Assembly (NCBI RefSeq): GCF_014651875.1
Contig: NZ_BMXS01000002.1
Location: 260,446-324,445, forward strand
Direction: 5' to 3'
Length of the DNA stretch: 64,000 bases
Source: Litchfieldella qijiaojingensis
Lineage (GTDB): Bacteria > Pseudomonadota > Gammaproteobacteria > Pseudomonadales > Halomonadaceae
This document shows positions 34,995 to 43,860 of this stretch, one piece after another. Under the pieces are notes generated by a model. It saw only the letters and a list, made by a program, of their open reading frames with translations. It did not search any database and was not told where the DNA came from. How positions within the stretch are numbered: position 1 is the first letter of the stretch; the number at the start of each line of letters is the position of its first letter. A program made the position numbers and the translations under genes.

Positions 34995-35297
34995 ATGGCC
35001 GGCAAGCTCAGCAAGACCAAATCCAGTTTCTATCGCCGCCTCTATGTGGCCTACCTGATCGATACTGGCGTCGCCACCAGCGTCCCCGCCTTGACCGAAG
35101 CCACCGGCATGCCAAGGCGTACCGCCCAGGACACCATTCACTCCCTGGCCGAACTGGATATCGTCTGCGAGTTCGAGCGTCACCCTGGGGCACCGAACAA
35201 TATCGGTCGCTACGTGATTCGCGACTGGGGAGCCATCAATCGCCGCTGGATCATGCATCACTTGACACATATCAAGGATTCGCTGGGTTACCCCTGA
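34995..35297 (+). CDS. Small winged helix-turn-helix protein
   Basis: Protein of 100 residues. VPALTEATGMPRRTAQDTIHSLAELDIVCEFE (in part; about residues 30-61) reads as a winged helix-turn-helix with a recognition helix near PRRTAQDTIHSL, followed by a beta-wing with IGRYVIRDWG. It carries a basic N-terminus (KLSKTKSSFYRRLY). GGGGAG precedes the ATG. It is a conserved small regulator-like protein whose target is unknown; it sits 45 bp after MITE copy A and 27 bp before the lipoprotein hydrolase gene. Confidence 0.75.
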   Translation: MAGKLSKTKSSFYRRLYVAYLIDTGVATSVPALTEATGMPRRTAQDTIHSLAELDIVCEFERHPGAPNNIGRYVIRDWGAINRRWIMHHLTHIKDSLGYP

Positions 35298-35324
35298 ACA
35301 TTCGCGATTCGCTATGCTCGTCTC

Positions 35325-36347
35325 ATGGACCGCCCGCTGATCGCATTATTGTCCCTCATGTTGCTGGCCATGCCGCTTACCGGATGCGGCAACCATGTTG
35401 TCATTCAGGAACCAGGGCCAGGCGCCGCTGCCGCCAGCCTGGAAAGCTTCCACGTGATCGCCAACGACGGTTACCGCTTGCCGCTCAGACACTGGTCGGC
35501 AAAAGGCACTAGACGCGCGGTGGTACTGGCCGTGCATGGCTTCAATGATCACGGTGGCAGCTTCGAGATCCTGGCCGACTCGCTCACGGAACATGGCATC
35601 GAGGTCTATGCACACGACCAGCGAGGTTTCGGCACCACCGCGCAACGTCGCTTGTGGCCGGGCGAGGACCGGCTAACCGGGGACGTCGCCACCATTGCAC
35701 GTCTGCTACGCGAGCGTTACCCGCAAACGCCACTGTATCTGGTCGGCAAGAGTATGGGGGCCGCCGTGGTCATGCTGACCATGGCTGGCGACGACCAGCC
35801 GCCGGTCGACGGTAGCGTGTTGATCTCACCGGCCATATGGGGCCGCAGTGCCATGCCCTGGTACCATCGCCTAGGGCTGTGGCTCGGGGTCCGCCTGATT
35901 CCCTCCACCACCTTCTCGGCCCGCATGACCCAGCGCCTTGGCATCGAACCCACCGACGACCCCGAGATCAAGCGGCGCCTGGCCGAGGACCCGCTGATCT
36001 TGCGCAGCGCCCGGGTCGATACCGTGTATGCTCTCACGGGAATGATGGACAACGCGCTGCGCGCCGCTTCGCGACTCACTGGCCCGGCCCTGATTCTCTA
36101 CGGCGGAGAAGACCAGGTCATTCCCCCCCAAGCGATCTGCATCATGCTCGAACGCCTGACAGACGCCAAAACCACCCCTTGGCGCATGGTGTTCTACCCT
36201 GCCGGCTACCACATGTTGACGCGCTATACCGGCCGTGACCAAACCCATGCCGATATCGCCAGTTGGCTTCTCGACCCCGAGGCTCCTCTGCCATCACACC
36301 ATGAGGTGACACCCGTCGAGGCCAGGCGACGTCTTTGCAACCCCTAG
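35325..36347 (+). CDS. Alpha/beta-hydrolase lipoprotein (lysophospholipase-like)
   Basis: Serine hydrolase of 340 residues. Signal peptide LIALLSLMLLAMPLTGCG has a lipobox (LTGC, Cys21), so it is probably an outer- or inner-membrane lipoprotein. Core: LAVHGFNDHGGSFE (oxyanion region), YAHDQRGFGTTAQR, nucleophile LVGKSMGAAVVMLT (Ser near residue 146), acid ILYGGEDQVIPP, and histidine GYHMLTRYTG. The Hydrolase_4 layout is that of monoacylglycerol lipases and lysophospholipase PldB. The native substrate is unproven. Confidence 0.85.
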   Translation: MDRPLIALLSLMLLAMPLTGCGNHVVIQEPGPGAAAASLESFHVIANDGYRLPLRHWSAKGTRRAVVLAVHGFNDHGGSFEILADSLTEHGIEVYAHDQRGFGTTAQRRLWPGEDRLTGDVATIARLLRERYPQTPLYLVGKSMGAAVVMLTMAGDDQPPVDGSVLISPAIWGRSAMPWYHRLGLWLGVRLIPSTTFSARMTQRLGIEPTDDPEIKRRLAEDPLILRSARVDTVYALTGMMDNALRAASRLTGPALILYGGEDQVIPPQAICIMLERLTDAKTTPWRMVFYPAGYHMLTRYTGRDQTHADIASWLLDPEAPLPSHHEVTPVEARRRLCNP

Positions 36348-36628
36348 CATGGTTTCTTTCGCACTTTCGTCTTCCGCCTTTGTAGTGGGGAAAAGACTGG
36401 CGCCGCTAAGCCGAAGAAACTGCGCAAGAAATGTGCACCGACTGTGACATAAAGCAAAAAACTGCCCCTGGCGGTCGCTTTGACAGTCCGAGAAGCCCGT
36501 GATAAAGAAAAAGGTTCGGGTTCTGAAGACATGCTCTCACAGTCAGTCCCAGTCTCCATAAAGAACCACTAATAAAGTGTGGCTGATTATTACAATACAA
36601 GAAATGCTTACATGTAGAAGGATACAGC
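36348..36628. other. Intergenic stretch without a gene
   Basis: 281 bp, clearly richer in A/T than its surroundings in the last 100 bp. TACAAT at about 36591-36596 could be a -10 box for the MEDS-GGDEF-EAL gene. No gene, repeat or RNA structure is recognised. Confidence 0.4.
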
Positions 36629-38614
36629 ATGCAAGTAGCAGCCCAGTGCCAAGCCCATGACCATATCGTCCAGTTCTACACGGACGATGACTTTCTTGCC
36701 GATGTGGTAGCCGACTATCTGTATGCCGGTGCTCAAACCGGCGAACGGCTGCTGGTGATATTGACCGCGACTCACCTCGATGCCGTCATGCAGCGGTTGG
36801 AGGCCAAGGGGCTGGACACCCGCTCGGCAATGGCCAGCAACCGGCTTACCACCTTCGACGCCCACACCACACTCGACGCCATCATGCGAGATGGCATGCC
36901 CGACGAAACCTTGTTCGAGCGCCACCTGCTGGGCAGAATCGGCTCCCTATCGCACGATCATCGCCCCGTCCGCACGTTCGGCGAACTCGTCGACCTGCTC
37001 TGCGCAGCCGGCAACGCCAAGGCGGCAATACGCTTGGAAGAGCTCTGGCACGAGGCCTGCCATCGGTTGTCGATGTCGCTACTGTGCGCCTATTCCATGG
37101 CCAACTTCCACGAGACCAACGACAGGGCGGACTTCGATGCCCTATGCGACCTCCATTCCCATGTCTTGCCGGCCGAAGATTATTGCCTGTTGCCCCCTCA
37201 CCAACGGCTGCGCGAAGTTACCCGTCTCCAGCAACAGGCCCAAGTGCTACGCCACGAATCGGCATGCCGCGCCAAGGCCGAGCATGCTCTCAACGCCACC
37301 CAGCAGCTATGTCACGACATGCTGGCGGAACTCGCCGATCATGCTGGGCATGATGTGCTGACCGGACTGCCGAATCGGCAATACGCCCAGAACCGCCTGG
37401 CGGAGATCATCGCCAACAAGACGGATAGTGCGCAAAGAACCGCTGTGCTACACATCGATGTCGACCGGCTACAGTCGATCAACGACTCGCTAGGGCTCGA
37501 CATGGGCGACTACTTCCTGCACCGCACCGCGCAACGCATCAAGCGCTGCCTACGTCAGGGCCAAGTCGTCAGCCGGTTGGGCAGCGACGAGATGCTGGTG
37601 ATACTGCCGAATCTTGCCAAAGCCGAAGATATCCAACCGATCGTCGAACGGCTGCTGATCTGGACCAGCGAGCCGGTGGAACTGGCGGGTCACAAGGTAT
37701 TCGCCAGTTGCAGTGTCGGCATCAGCCTGTTCCCCGACCACGGCCGCACGGTCCATGAGCTGATTCGCAACGCAAGCCTTGCCCTGCGGCAAGCGCAGCG
37801 TAGTGGAAGCCGCCAGTACCAAGTCTTCACACCGGAACTGCAGCGCAATGAACCGAACCGCATCGCCTTGCGTGGCGCATTACGCGAAGCCCTTCCACGT
37901 GGAGAACTGGAACTCGTCTACCAACCGCTGGTTTGCGCACAAACCAGCCAGGTAATGGCGGTGGAAGCGCTGCCGCGCTGGAACTCGCCACGGTTCGGCC
38001 TGATGGGACCACAGCAGCTCGTAAGTGCAGCCGAAGAAGCCGGCCTGACCGCCTCCATCGGCCAATGGGTGTTGGAAAAAGTCTGTCGGCAAGGGCGAAG
38101 TTGGCTGGACTCGGGGGTCGGCCTGAAGATGAATCTCAACATCGCCACCGCGCAGTTGCTGCGTGACGACCTCGTCGACAAGGTCGCGGATACACTAGCC
38201 GAGAGCGGCCTGCCAGGCAGGATGCTGGAGATCGAGCTGACCGAAAGCGTATTGATGAGCGACCCCCAGCGAGCCAGCAACATCCTGTGCGGCCTCAAGG
38301 GCATGGGCGTGAGACTGGCCATCGACGAGTTCGGTAGCGGTCATTCGGTATTGACGCAGCTCCATCGTTTCCCAGTCGATACCATCAAGCTCGACAAGAC
38401 CCTGATCGAAGGTGTCACCGACAATCCCCATTGCCGGGCGATCGTGCGTAGCCTCATCATCATGGCCCATGAACTGGGGCTTCAGGTCGTCGCCAGCGGT
38501 GTGGAAACTCGGGAGCAAGCGATCCTTCTGCGCCATAAAGGCTGCGATATCCTTCAAGGCGGACTCTGGGCTCCCCTGGAATACCGCGGCGATATTGACG
38601 AGGCCGAGGCCTAA
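36629..38614 (+). CDS. MEDS-GGDEF-EAL protein with degenerate active sites
   Basis: Cytoplasmic protein of 661 residues. Residues about 8-175 form a MEDS (DcmR-type) sensory domain (DHIVQFYTDDDFLADVVADY, GMPDETLFERHL). Residues about 245-400 are a GGDEF domain (DVLTGLPNRQYAQNRL, VLHIDVDRLQSIND) whose signature reads RLGSDEM, i.e. degenerate. Residues about 410-655 are an EAL domain keeping AVEALPRW, LNIATAQL, IELTES and IKLDKT. It has DEFGSGH instead of DDFGTGY, VVASGVET instead of VVAEGVET and QGGLWAPL instead of the usual QGYxFSxP. Reduced or absent c-di-GMP turnover is likely; an effector or scaffold role is possible. Confidence 0.88.
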   Translation: MQVAAQCQAHDHIVQFYTDDDFLADVVADYLYAGAQTGERLLVILTATHLDAVMQRLEAKGLDTRSAMASNRLTTFDAHTTLDAIMRDGMPDETLFERHLLGRIGSLSHDHRPVRTFGELVDLLCAAGNAKAAIRLEELWHEACHRLSMSLLCAYSMANFHETNDRADFDALCDLHSHVLPAEDYCLLPPHQRLREVTRLQQQAQVLRHESACRAKAEHALNATQQLCHDMLAELADHAGHDVLTGLPNRQYAQNRLAEIIANKTDSAQRTAVLHIDVDRLQSINDSLGLDMGDYFLHRTAQRIKRCLRQGQVVSRLGSDEMLVILPNLAKAEDIQPIVERLLIWTSEPVELAGHKVFASCSVGISLFPDHGRTVHELIRNASLALRQAQRSGSRQYQVFTPELQRNEPNRIALRGALREALPRGELELVYQPLVCAQTSQVMAVEALPRWNSPRFGLMGPQQLVSAAEEAGLTASIGQWVLEKVCRQGRSWLDSGVGLKMNLNIATAQLLRDDLVDKVADTLAESGLPGRMLEIELTESVLMSDPQRASNILCGLKGMGVRLAIDEFGSGHSVLTQLHRFPVDTIKLDKTLIEGVTDNPHCRAIVRSLIIMAHELGLQVVASGVETREQAILLRHKGCDILQGGLWAPLEYRGDIDEAEA

Positions 38615-38789
38615 ACCGGCTGATCTCCCCACGACAGCCCCTATATATCCTGTCGCCACTCAGCGCCCCACTCGAAGACAGTCACAGGAAACCGCGGCGG
38701 TGGAGAAACGCCGCGTGCCGAACCTCCTCCGCCTTGACTGAGCGCTGTTTCCAACTACGCCTACACTTGTGGAATGTGAACCGACCTAG

Positions 38790-38824
38790 CCTTGATGCCG
38801 TTCGTCGATTTATTCGGTACCTCC
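38790..38824. mobile_element. Degenerate end of a MITE-like element
   Basis: ATTTATTCGGTACCTCC (38808-38824), preceded by CTTGATGCCGTTCGTCG, resembles the right end of MITE copy A (CTTGATGACGCTCGTCG then ATTTATTCAGCGTTTCC). No matching opposite end is visible within 250 bp. It abuts the stop codon of the CocE-type hydrolase, which begins at 38825. Confidence 0.6.
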
Positions 38825-40849
38825 CTAAAGCAACCGTCGGCGGATGCTACGATTCCAGGTCCGGCAAAAGATACGACGTTTACCCTCGTAGGCATCGAGA
38901 GTGGCGTGCAGCATGAAGTCCTGCGCATTCGATGTCAGTACGGTACGCGTCACGGTCCGGACCTCCCAGTCGCCCTGACGCAGTTCGCGTTCCCAAAGGG
39001 TCTCACCACGAATGGAGTCGAAATCGTCGTCCCGGGAGCTATACCATTCCACGGTCCTGGTGCTCGCTTCGATTCCTGAGTCTTCCAGCCGCATCCGCCC
39101 CCTGTCATTGATCACTTCCAGGGTCGACAGGTCCTCCGCCAGATCACGATGCACGTACCAGTTATGATGCGGGGGGTCGATCAACGTCTGGTCGATCGAA
39201 GGCGCCCCTTCGGGTTCCTCAAAGGCGCATAACTCGGCATCCTCGGCTCGTGGTAGGCGCACGGGCAGGCACAGTACACTGCCTTGGTCAAAGACCGTCA
39301 GGCGCACGCGTTCGGGTGGCGGCCAGGCCAGTGGCCAGTAGGAAGTGGAAAGGGAAAGGCGCAACCGATGGCCACCGGGAAACACTTGCGCCACGTGATT
39401 GAGGGGCACCGTGACGCGGTAGCGACGATCCGGTACCAGCGGCGAAGGGACCTCATGCCCGTCCCGGTGGGTCAAGTTCAGCAGGCCATAGGTCACCCGG
39501 GTCGCCTTGTCGTCGGGCGCCACATCGGAAAGTCGCACCGCGACCATGGCCACGGGACGACTGGCGGCTAGTTCCAGTTCGCACACGGGAGCCCCCATGA
39601 CCTCGACGTCGTCGTCCAGCGGCGGACTTTCGAAGATCAAGGCTCCGCCGTCCTCCTCACGTTGATCATGGGCCAGATCGGGACCTGCGGCATAGGAGCA
39701 CCACTTGCCGGCAAACAGCCCGCAGGTCAGCGGCGATTGCACGGTCATCGCCGTTTCGGCATGTCGTCGCTTGCCGTCGAGCGCCAAGCGACCGGGGGCC
39801 AGGGGCAACCGCCAAGGCTGGACATGGGGCGAAGGCCAGCATGGCTCCGCCACCCAGCGGCCAGGACGATGCCCGTAACTTGTGGTCGGCAGCACGCTAT
39901 CCTGCATCCATACCCTGAGTGCCGGATCCCGATCCACTCCGGTATCCTCACCCTTGAGCCACTGGTCCCACCAGCGAAGACACTCCTGCAGGAAGCCGAT
40001 GGCCGGCCCCGGCTCCCCGAGGTGGGGATACATGTGGCTCCAGGGACCAATCAGCCCCTTGCACGGGCCTGGCAGGTTCTCCACCAGGCGTACCACCGCG
40101 TTGGAGTAACCGTCCGCCCAGCCACTGGCGGCGAGTACGGGGGTCTTCACACGCGAGAAGTCCTCACAGATCGAACCATGTTTCCAGTAGGCGTCACGAT
40201 ATGGATGATCGAGCCAGGCAGCCAGCCATAGGCCACTCCCCTCGAGACGCTGTCGCCACATCTCCCGCCAGCCCTCGCCCACCACCGTCGGATTGGGGGG
40301 CAATGAGTTGTAGGCGAACATCGTGGAGGCCCAGGACAGGTTGTCGCCCAACAGGCACCCTCCCATGTAGTGGACATCGTCGGCGTAGCGGTCATCGGTG
40401 GAACAGACGCTGACCACCGCCTTGAGCTCGGGAGGGCACCGGCTGGCAAGTTGCAGACCGTTGAAGCCACCCCAGGAAATTCCGATCATGCCCACCTTGC
40501 CGTCGCACCAGGGCTGGGAGGCGATCCAGCGCAACAACTCCTCGCCATCCGCCAGTTCCTGCTCCAGGTATTCATCACGCAATACACCCTCTGAATCGCC
40601 GCTGCCCCTCAGGTCCACGCGCATCGAGGCATAGCCATGACCCGCGAAATAGTGATGATGGATGGCGTCACGCTGGGCGGACCCGTCACGCAACCGGTAG
40701 GGAATGTATTCGAGGATCGCCGGTACGGGACTGTCCTGCGCCCCTTCCGGCAACCATAGCCGTGCATTGAGACGAATCCCGTCAGGCATGGGGATCCACA
40801 CCGGATCAAGACACTCGACGCGATAGGGAAAATCAGTCACGACTCTCAT
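38825..40849 (-). CDS. CocE/NonD-family hydrolase (X-Pro dipeptidyl-peptidase S15)
   Basis: Alpha/beta hydrolase of 674 residues. Catalytic domain (about 1-290): IPMPDGIRLNARLWLPEG, YASMRVDLRGSGDSEG, the nucleophile MIGISWGGFNGLQ (Ser near residue 125), acid in LAASGWADGYSN and His in IGPWSHMYPHLGEPGP. A C-terminal jelly-roll domain (about 390-670: LTFDEVELDASRP-like ELAASRPVAMVAVRLSDV, PGGHRLRLSLS). No signal peptide. Family members cleave acyl-Pro peptide, ester or glutaryl bonds. It follows the ATP-grasp gene by 62 bp and forms an operon with it, so the pair may act on one amide-bonded product. A degenerate MITE end touches its stop codon. Confidence 0.87.
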   Translation of the reverse strand: MRVVTDFPYRVECLDPVWIPMPDGIRLNARLWLPEGAQDSPVPAILEYIPYRLRDGSAQRDAIHHHYFAGHGYASMRVDLRGSGDSEGVLRDEYLEQELADGEELLRWIASQPWCDGKVGMIGISWGGFNGLQLASRCPPELKAVVSVCSTDDRYADDVHYMGGCLLGDNLSWASTMFAYNSLPPNPTVVGEGWREMWRQRLEGSGLWLAAWLDHPYRDAYWKHGSICEDFSRVKTPVLAASGWADGYSNAVVRLVENLPGPCKGLIGPWSHMYPHLGEPGPAIGFLQECLRWWDQWLKGEDTGVDRDPALRVWMQDSVLPTTSYGHRPGRWVAEPCWPSPHVQPWRLPLAPGRLALDGKRRHAETAMTVQSPLTCGLFAGKWCSYAAGPDLAHDQREEDGGALIFESPPLDDDVEVMGAPVCELELAASRPVAMVAVRLSDVAPDDKATRVTYGLLNLTHRDGHEVPSPLVPDRRYRVTVPLNHVAQVFPGGHRLRLSLSTSYWPLAWPPPERVRLTVFDQGSVLCLPVRLPRAEDAELCAFEEPEGAPSIDQTLIDPPHHNWYVHRDLAEDLSTLEVINDRGRMRLEDSGIEASTRTVEWYSSRDDDFDSIRGETLWERELRQGDWEVRTVTRTVLTSNAQDFMLHATLDAYEGKRRIFCRTWNRSIRRRLL

Positions 40850-40911
40850 GATGGCCTCCTCTCACAGCGCAGGACTTCCCCCTCGGGTCGGAGCAGGACA
40901 GCAGAACCGAC

Positions 40912-42216
40912 TCATGCCGTCGCATCGATGGAAACGGGATCGATGTCGAAAGGCAGCATCTTCCGGCATTGGATGATCCGCTCGCGCAGCTCCCTGCGGT
41001 TGTAGGCGCCGACGAAAAGCGCACCAAGCTCGTAGGAAAAGGAATCCTGGTGGAGCAGGTCCGACAACCGCATCCCCTCGCGCACATTGATATCGACCTT
41101 CGTCCCCGGAAAGGTTTGCTCGACACGACGAATCTCTTCCGTTGACGGCACCCTTCGAACGACGCCATCCTGGAAGACACGGATCATTTGCTTCGCGGCA
41201 ACCGGGTAGCGACCTTGCCGGTGTGGCATACGCGGCGCAATCCCCAGCGCCACATCCACCATTACCTGAAAATGCGGGGCTCCATCGACCAGGTGGAACA
41301 GCGCCGCATGCGATCGCGAAAGGCGGGCGTTGATCTCCAGCAACCAGAGGCGGCCGCTCCGAGGGTCATGATAGAACTCGATGTTGAACGGTGCGTCGTC
41401 GTAACCGATCCGTTCTATGAAGCGCTGCGTATAGGCGAACATTCGCTGTTGCACCGACTCAGGCAGACGGGAAGGATACTCGTAACGTGACAGGACCGAG
41501 GGATGGCGGCGATCCCGTACACTGTCGACCACCCCCGTCAGAAAGACCTCGCCGTTCTGCACATAACCTTCCAGGGTGCACTGGAGACCGGCGGATATGA
41601 TCGACTCCACCACGCAGTAATGACCGGTCACCGTTGCTATCTCATCAGGCACTCGGGCACGCGCCATGACCTGCTCGAAGGGCTTGCCGAAGCGACCAAT
41701 TCCCCCTTTGATCATCGGTAACACCTCACGCAGCATCCCGGCATCGTCGACCTGGAAGCCGAGATGAGAGGAGTGGGCCGTCACCGGCTTGATCCAGAAG
41801 GGATAGTCGATGTGAATCCCCTCGACGGCATCTGTGGCGAAAGGGTCGACGGCCTGGAAGGGCGGAACGCATTCCGGTACCGAGCGACTCTGCTCGATAC
41901 GGCTCCAGAATTTGTGCTCGCACTTCAACACGGCCTCCAATGTGGGGCCGCGTAGTCCCAAGCGATGGCGCAGCACAGGGGCAAGGGCGCTGGTAGGAAA
42001 ATCCCAGTAGCCAACGATGGCATCCACTGCCCCCGGGAACCGCTCGAGCTCCGCCACCGCATCCGCCACCAATCGGTCGAACGGGTATTCGTCGGCAAAC
42101 ACTACCTCGTCGAGGGTCAGGAGCCCATGAAACACATAGTCCTGCGCGTGCTTGAGCTGCAGCAGTAGCTGCTTACCCAACTCCTCGTAGCCAATCACGA
42201 ACACGTTCCAGGGCAT
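40912..42216 (-). CDS. ATP-grasp domain protein (putative amide ligase)
   Basis: Protein of 434 residues, not closely identified. N-terminal Rossmann-like part (WNVFVIGYEELGKQLL, VDAIVGYWDFPTS) then an ATP-grasp fold: CEHKFWSRIEQSRSVPECVP (lid helix), YPFWIKPVTAHSSHLGFQV (ATP-binding lysine), ESIISAGLQCTLEGYVQNGE, and NIEFYHDPRSGRLWLLEINARLSRS with the metal-binding glutamates and asparagine. C-terminal 100 residues resemble the carbamoyl-phosphate/biotin-carboxylase tail. ATG at 42216 is preferred because GGGGG lies 7 bases away. It should join a carboxylate to an amine via an acyl-phosphate. Substrates unknown. Divergent from cobO copy 2. Confidence 0.75.
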   Translation of the reverse strand: MPWNVFVIGYEELGKQLLLQLKHAQDYVFHGLLTLDEVVFADEYPFDRLVADAVAELERFPGAVDAIVGYWDFPTSALAPVLRHRLGLRGPTLEAVLKCEHKFWSRIEQSRSVPECVPPFQAVDPFATDAVEGIHIDYPFWIKPVTAHSSHLGFQVDDAGMLREVLPMIKGGIGRFGKPFEQVMARARVPDEIATVTGHYCVVESIISAGLQCTLEGYVQNGEVFLTGVVDSVRDRRHPSVLSRYEYPSRLPESVQQRMFAYTQRFIERIGYDDAPFNIEFYHDPRSGRLWLLEINARLSRSHAALFHLVDGAPHFQVMVDVALGIAPRMPHRQGRYPVAAKQMIRVFQDGVVRRVPSTEEIRRVEQTFPGTKVDINVREGMRLSDLLHQDSFSYELGALFVGAYNRRELRERIIQCRKMLPFDIDPVSIDATA

Positions 42217-42334
42217 TGCCATACCCCCGTGAATGACCTGATCGGACCGTCAGCTCGCTGCAGCGGGCTGGCGACGTTCCTCGACTCACGTACGCTTTTA
42301 ATATTATCGTCCTTTTTCCATTTTGGAGCCTGTC

Positions 42335-42934
42335 ATGAGCGATCGCGAAACACGCCACAAGAAAGCGATGCAGAAGCTGAAGTCGCATGTCGACGAGAAG
42401 ATCGACAATGCGACCGAGCAACGTGGCCTGTTGCTGGTGTTCACCGGCAATGGCAAGGGCAAGACCACGGCAGCCTGGGGCACGGTAACGCGTGCCTTGG
42501 GCTACGGTTACAAGGTCGGCGTGGTGCAGTTCATCAAGGGCTTGTGGGAATGCGGCGAGCGCGAGCGACTGATCGACGATGACAACCTCGAGGTGCAAGT
42601 GATGTCGACCGGGTTCACTTGGGAAACCCAGAACCGCGAAAGCGACACCCAAGCATGCCAGAAGGTCTGGCGTGAGGCTGAGCGCATGTTGGCCGACCCT
42701 TCGGTATATCTGGTCGTACTCGACGAGATCACCTATATGCTCAAGTTCGGTTATCTGGAGTTCGAGGCACTGAAGAAGGCGCTCGACAATCGCCCCTCCG
42801 AACAGACGGTAATCGTTACCGGGCGCAACGCTCATCGAGAGTTGGTAGCGATGGCCGATACCGTCACCGAGATGCAGGAGACCAAGCACGCTTTCAATAG
42901 CGGTATCCAGGCCCGACGTGGTATCGATTATTGA
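42335..42934 (+). CDS. cobO: Cob(I)alamin adenosyltransferase (copy 2, CobO/BtuR type)
   Basis: Second CobA/CobO-family enzyme, 199 residues; ATG at 42335 after GGAG. P-loop LVFTGNGKGKTTAAWGTVTR (about 32-51), [33 protein letters not shown] and VYLVVLDEITYML (Walker B). It differs from copy 1 throughout (for example GNGKGKTTAAWG against [12 protein letters not shown]), so it is a diverged paralogue, not a recent duplicate. It is monocistronic and has no recognisable B12 riboswitch in its short leader, so it is probably regulated differently from the cobalamin operon copy. Confidence 0.93.
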   Translation: MSDRETRHKKAMQKLKSHVDEKIDNATEQRGLLLVFTGNGKGKTTAAWGTVTRALGYGYKVGVVQFIKGLWECGERERLIDDDNLEVQVMSTGFTWETQNRESDTQACQKVWREAERMLADPSVYLVVLDEITYMLKFGYLEFEALKKALDNRPSEQTVIVTGRNAHRELVAMADTVTEMQETKHAFNSGIQARRGIDY

Positions 42935-43040
42935 TGCCAGTGACGAACTTCCATTCCTTCGCAGCTTCCAAGCAAGGAGACACACCCCCTGAAGACACGG
43001 AGGTGTATCAAGACACTTCGGACTTCGCATGGAGTATCAG

Positions 43041-43751
43041 ATGAACGCCAAGGGAATTCTCGATCAGCTCATGAAGCAAGCCGGCGGCAGCAGCGGCGGA
43101 AAAGGCCAAGGCAGCAGCGGATTCGACGTCAATCAGTTGATGAATGGCCTCTCTTCCCAGCTTAGCGGCAGAGGTAGCCAGGGTAGCGGTGTCGACATGA
43201 AAAGCCTGCTGGGTGGTGGTGCGCTAGGGCTGCTGATCGGCTCCAAGCGCGGTCGCAAGGTGGGCGGCAAGGCTCTGAAATACGGCGCTATCGCCGGCGT
43301 GGGCGTCTTGGCCTGGAAGGCCTGGCAGAACTATCAATCCGGACAGGGCGACGACGCTCGGGAAGGCCAGCCGCTGGAGCGGCTGCAAGGCCAACAGCAG
43401 GAACGGCGCAGCCTGGAAATTCTGCAGGCGATGATCATGGCGGCACGAGCCGATGGCCATATCGACGAAGCCGAGCGCGCGCAGTTGACCGAACAGATCG
43501 ATGCCTTGGGGGCCGACGAGGAGTTGCACGCTTGGGTCGAGCGACAGTTCCAGGCGCCACTGGATGCCGAAGCGCTGGCCAAGCAAGCCGACTCCCCTCA
43601 AGCCGCACGCGAGATGTATCTGGTCAGCGTGGCAATGATCGATGACCAGAATCCCATGGAGCGTGCTTGGCTGGATCAGCTCGCCAAGGCACTGAAGCTG
43701 GAGCCCGATATGGCGACCGAGCTGGAAAAGCAGGCACTCGAGGCTTCTTGA
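43041..43751 (+). CDS. DUF533 / TerB-like tellurite-resistance family protein (YebE-like)
   Basis: Protein of 236 residues; ATG at 43041 chosen after GGAG, four codons after another ATG. Residues 1-55 are Gly/Ser/Gln-rich (GGSSGGKGQGSSGFD); residues 58-95 contain a glycine-rich hydrophobic helix (LLGGGALGLLIGS and YGAIAGVGVLAWKAW) that may sit in the membrane; residues 110-236 form the TerB-like helical domain with the acidic turn MAARADGHIDEAERAQLTEQ and DDQNPMERAWL. E. coli YebE is a stress-induced homologue. Function not established. Confidence 0.85.
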   Translation: MNAKGILDQLMKQAGGSSGGKGQGSSGFDVNQLMNGLSSQLSGRGSQGSGVDMKSLLGGGALGLLIGSKRGRKVGGKALKYGAIAGVGVLAWKAWQNYQSGQGDDAREGQPLERLQGQQQERRSLEILQAMIMAARADGHIDEAERAQLTEQIDALGADEELHAWVERQFQAPLDAEALAKQADSPQAAREMYLVSVAMIDDQNPMERAWLDQLAKALKLEPDMATELEKQALEAS

Positions 43752-43824
43752 TCGTAAAAAAACAGCGACCGAGCGGCCACCACGACCGAAAGGTCGAAAC
43801 GAAACAGACCGAGAAAGTTTCCGG

Positions 43825-43845
43825 ACGCCCCACAACGTGGGGCGT
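43825..43845. terminator. Hairpin between convergent genes
   Basis: Perfect 9-bp stem ACGCCCCAC/GTGGGGCGT with a 3-base loop in the 109-bp space between the DUF533 and acyl-CoA dehydrogenase stops. The + side continues TGTTG; no real T tract on either side, so it may act as a weak bidirectional terminator. Confidence 0.45.
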
Positions 43846-43860
43846 TGTTGCGAGCATGCC

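Noticed and set aside
42223-42334. Cobalamin riboswitch before cobO copy 2
   Set aside because: The divergent region is too short and has none of the conserved blocks.
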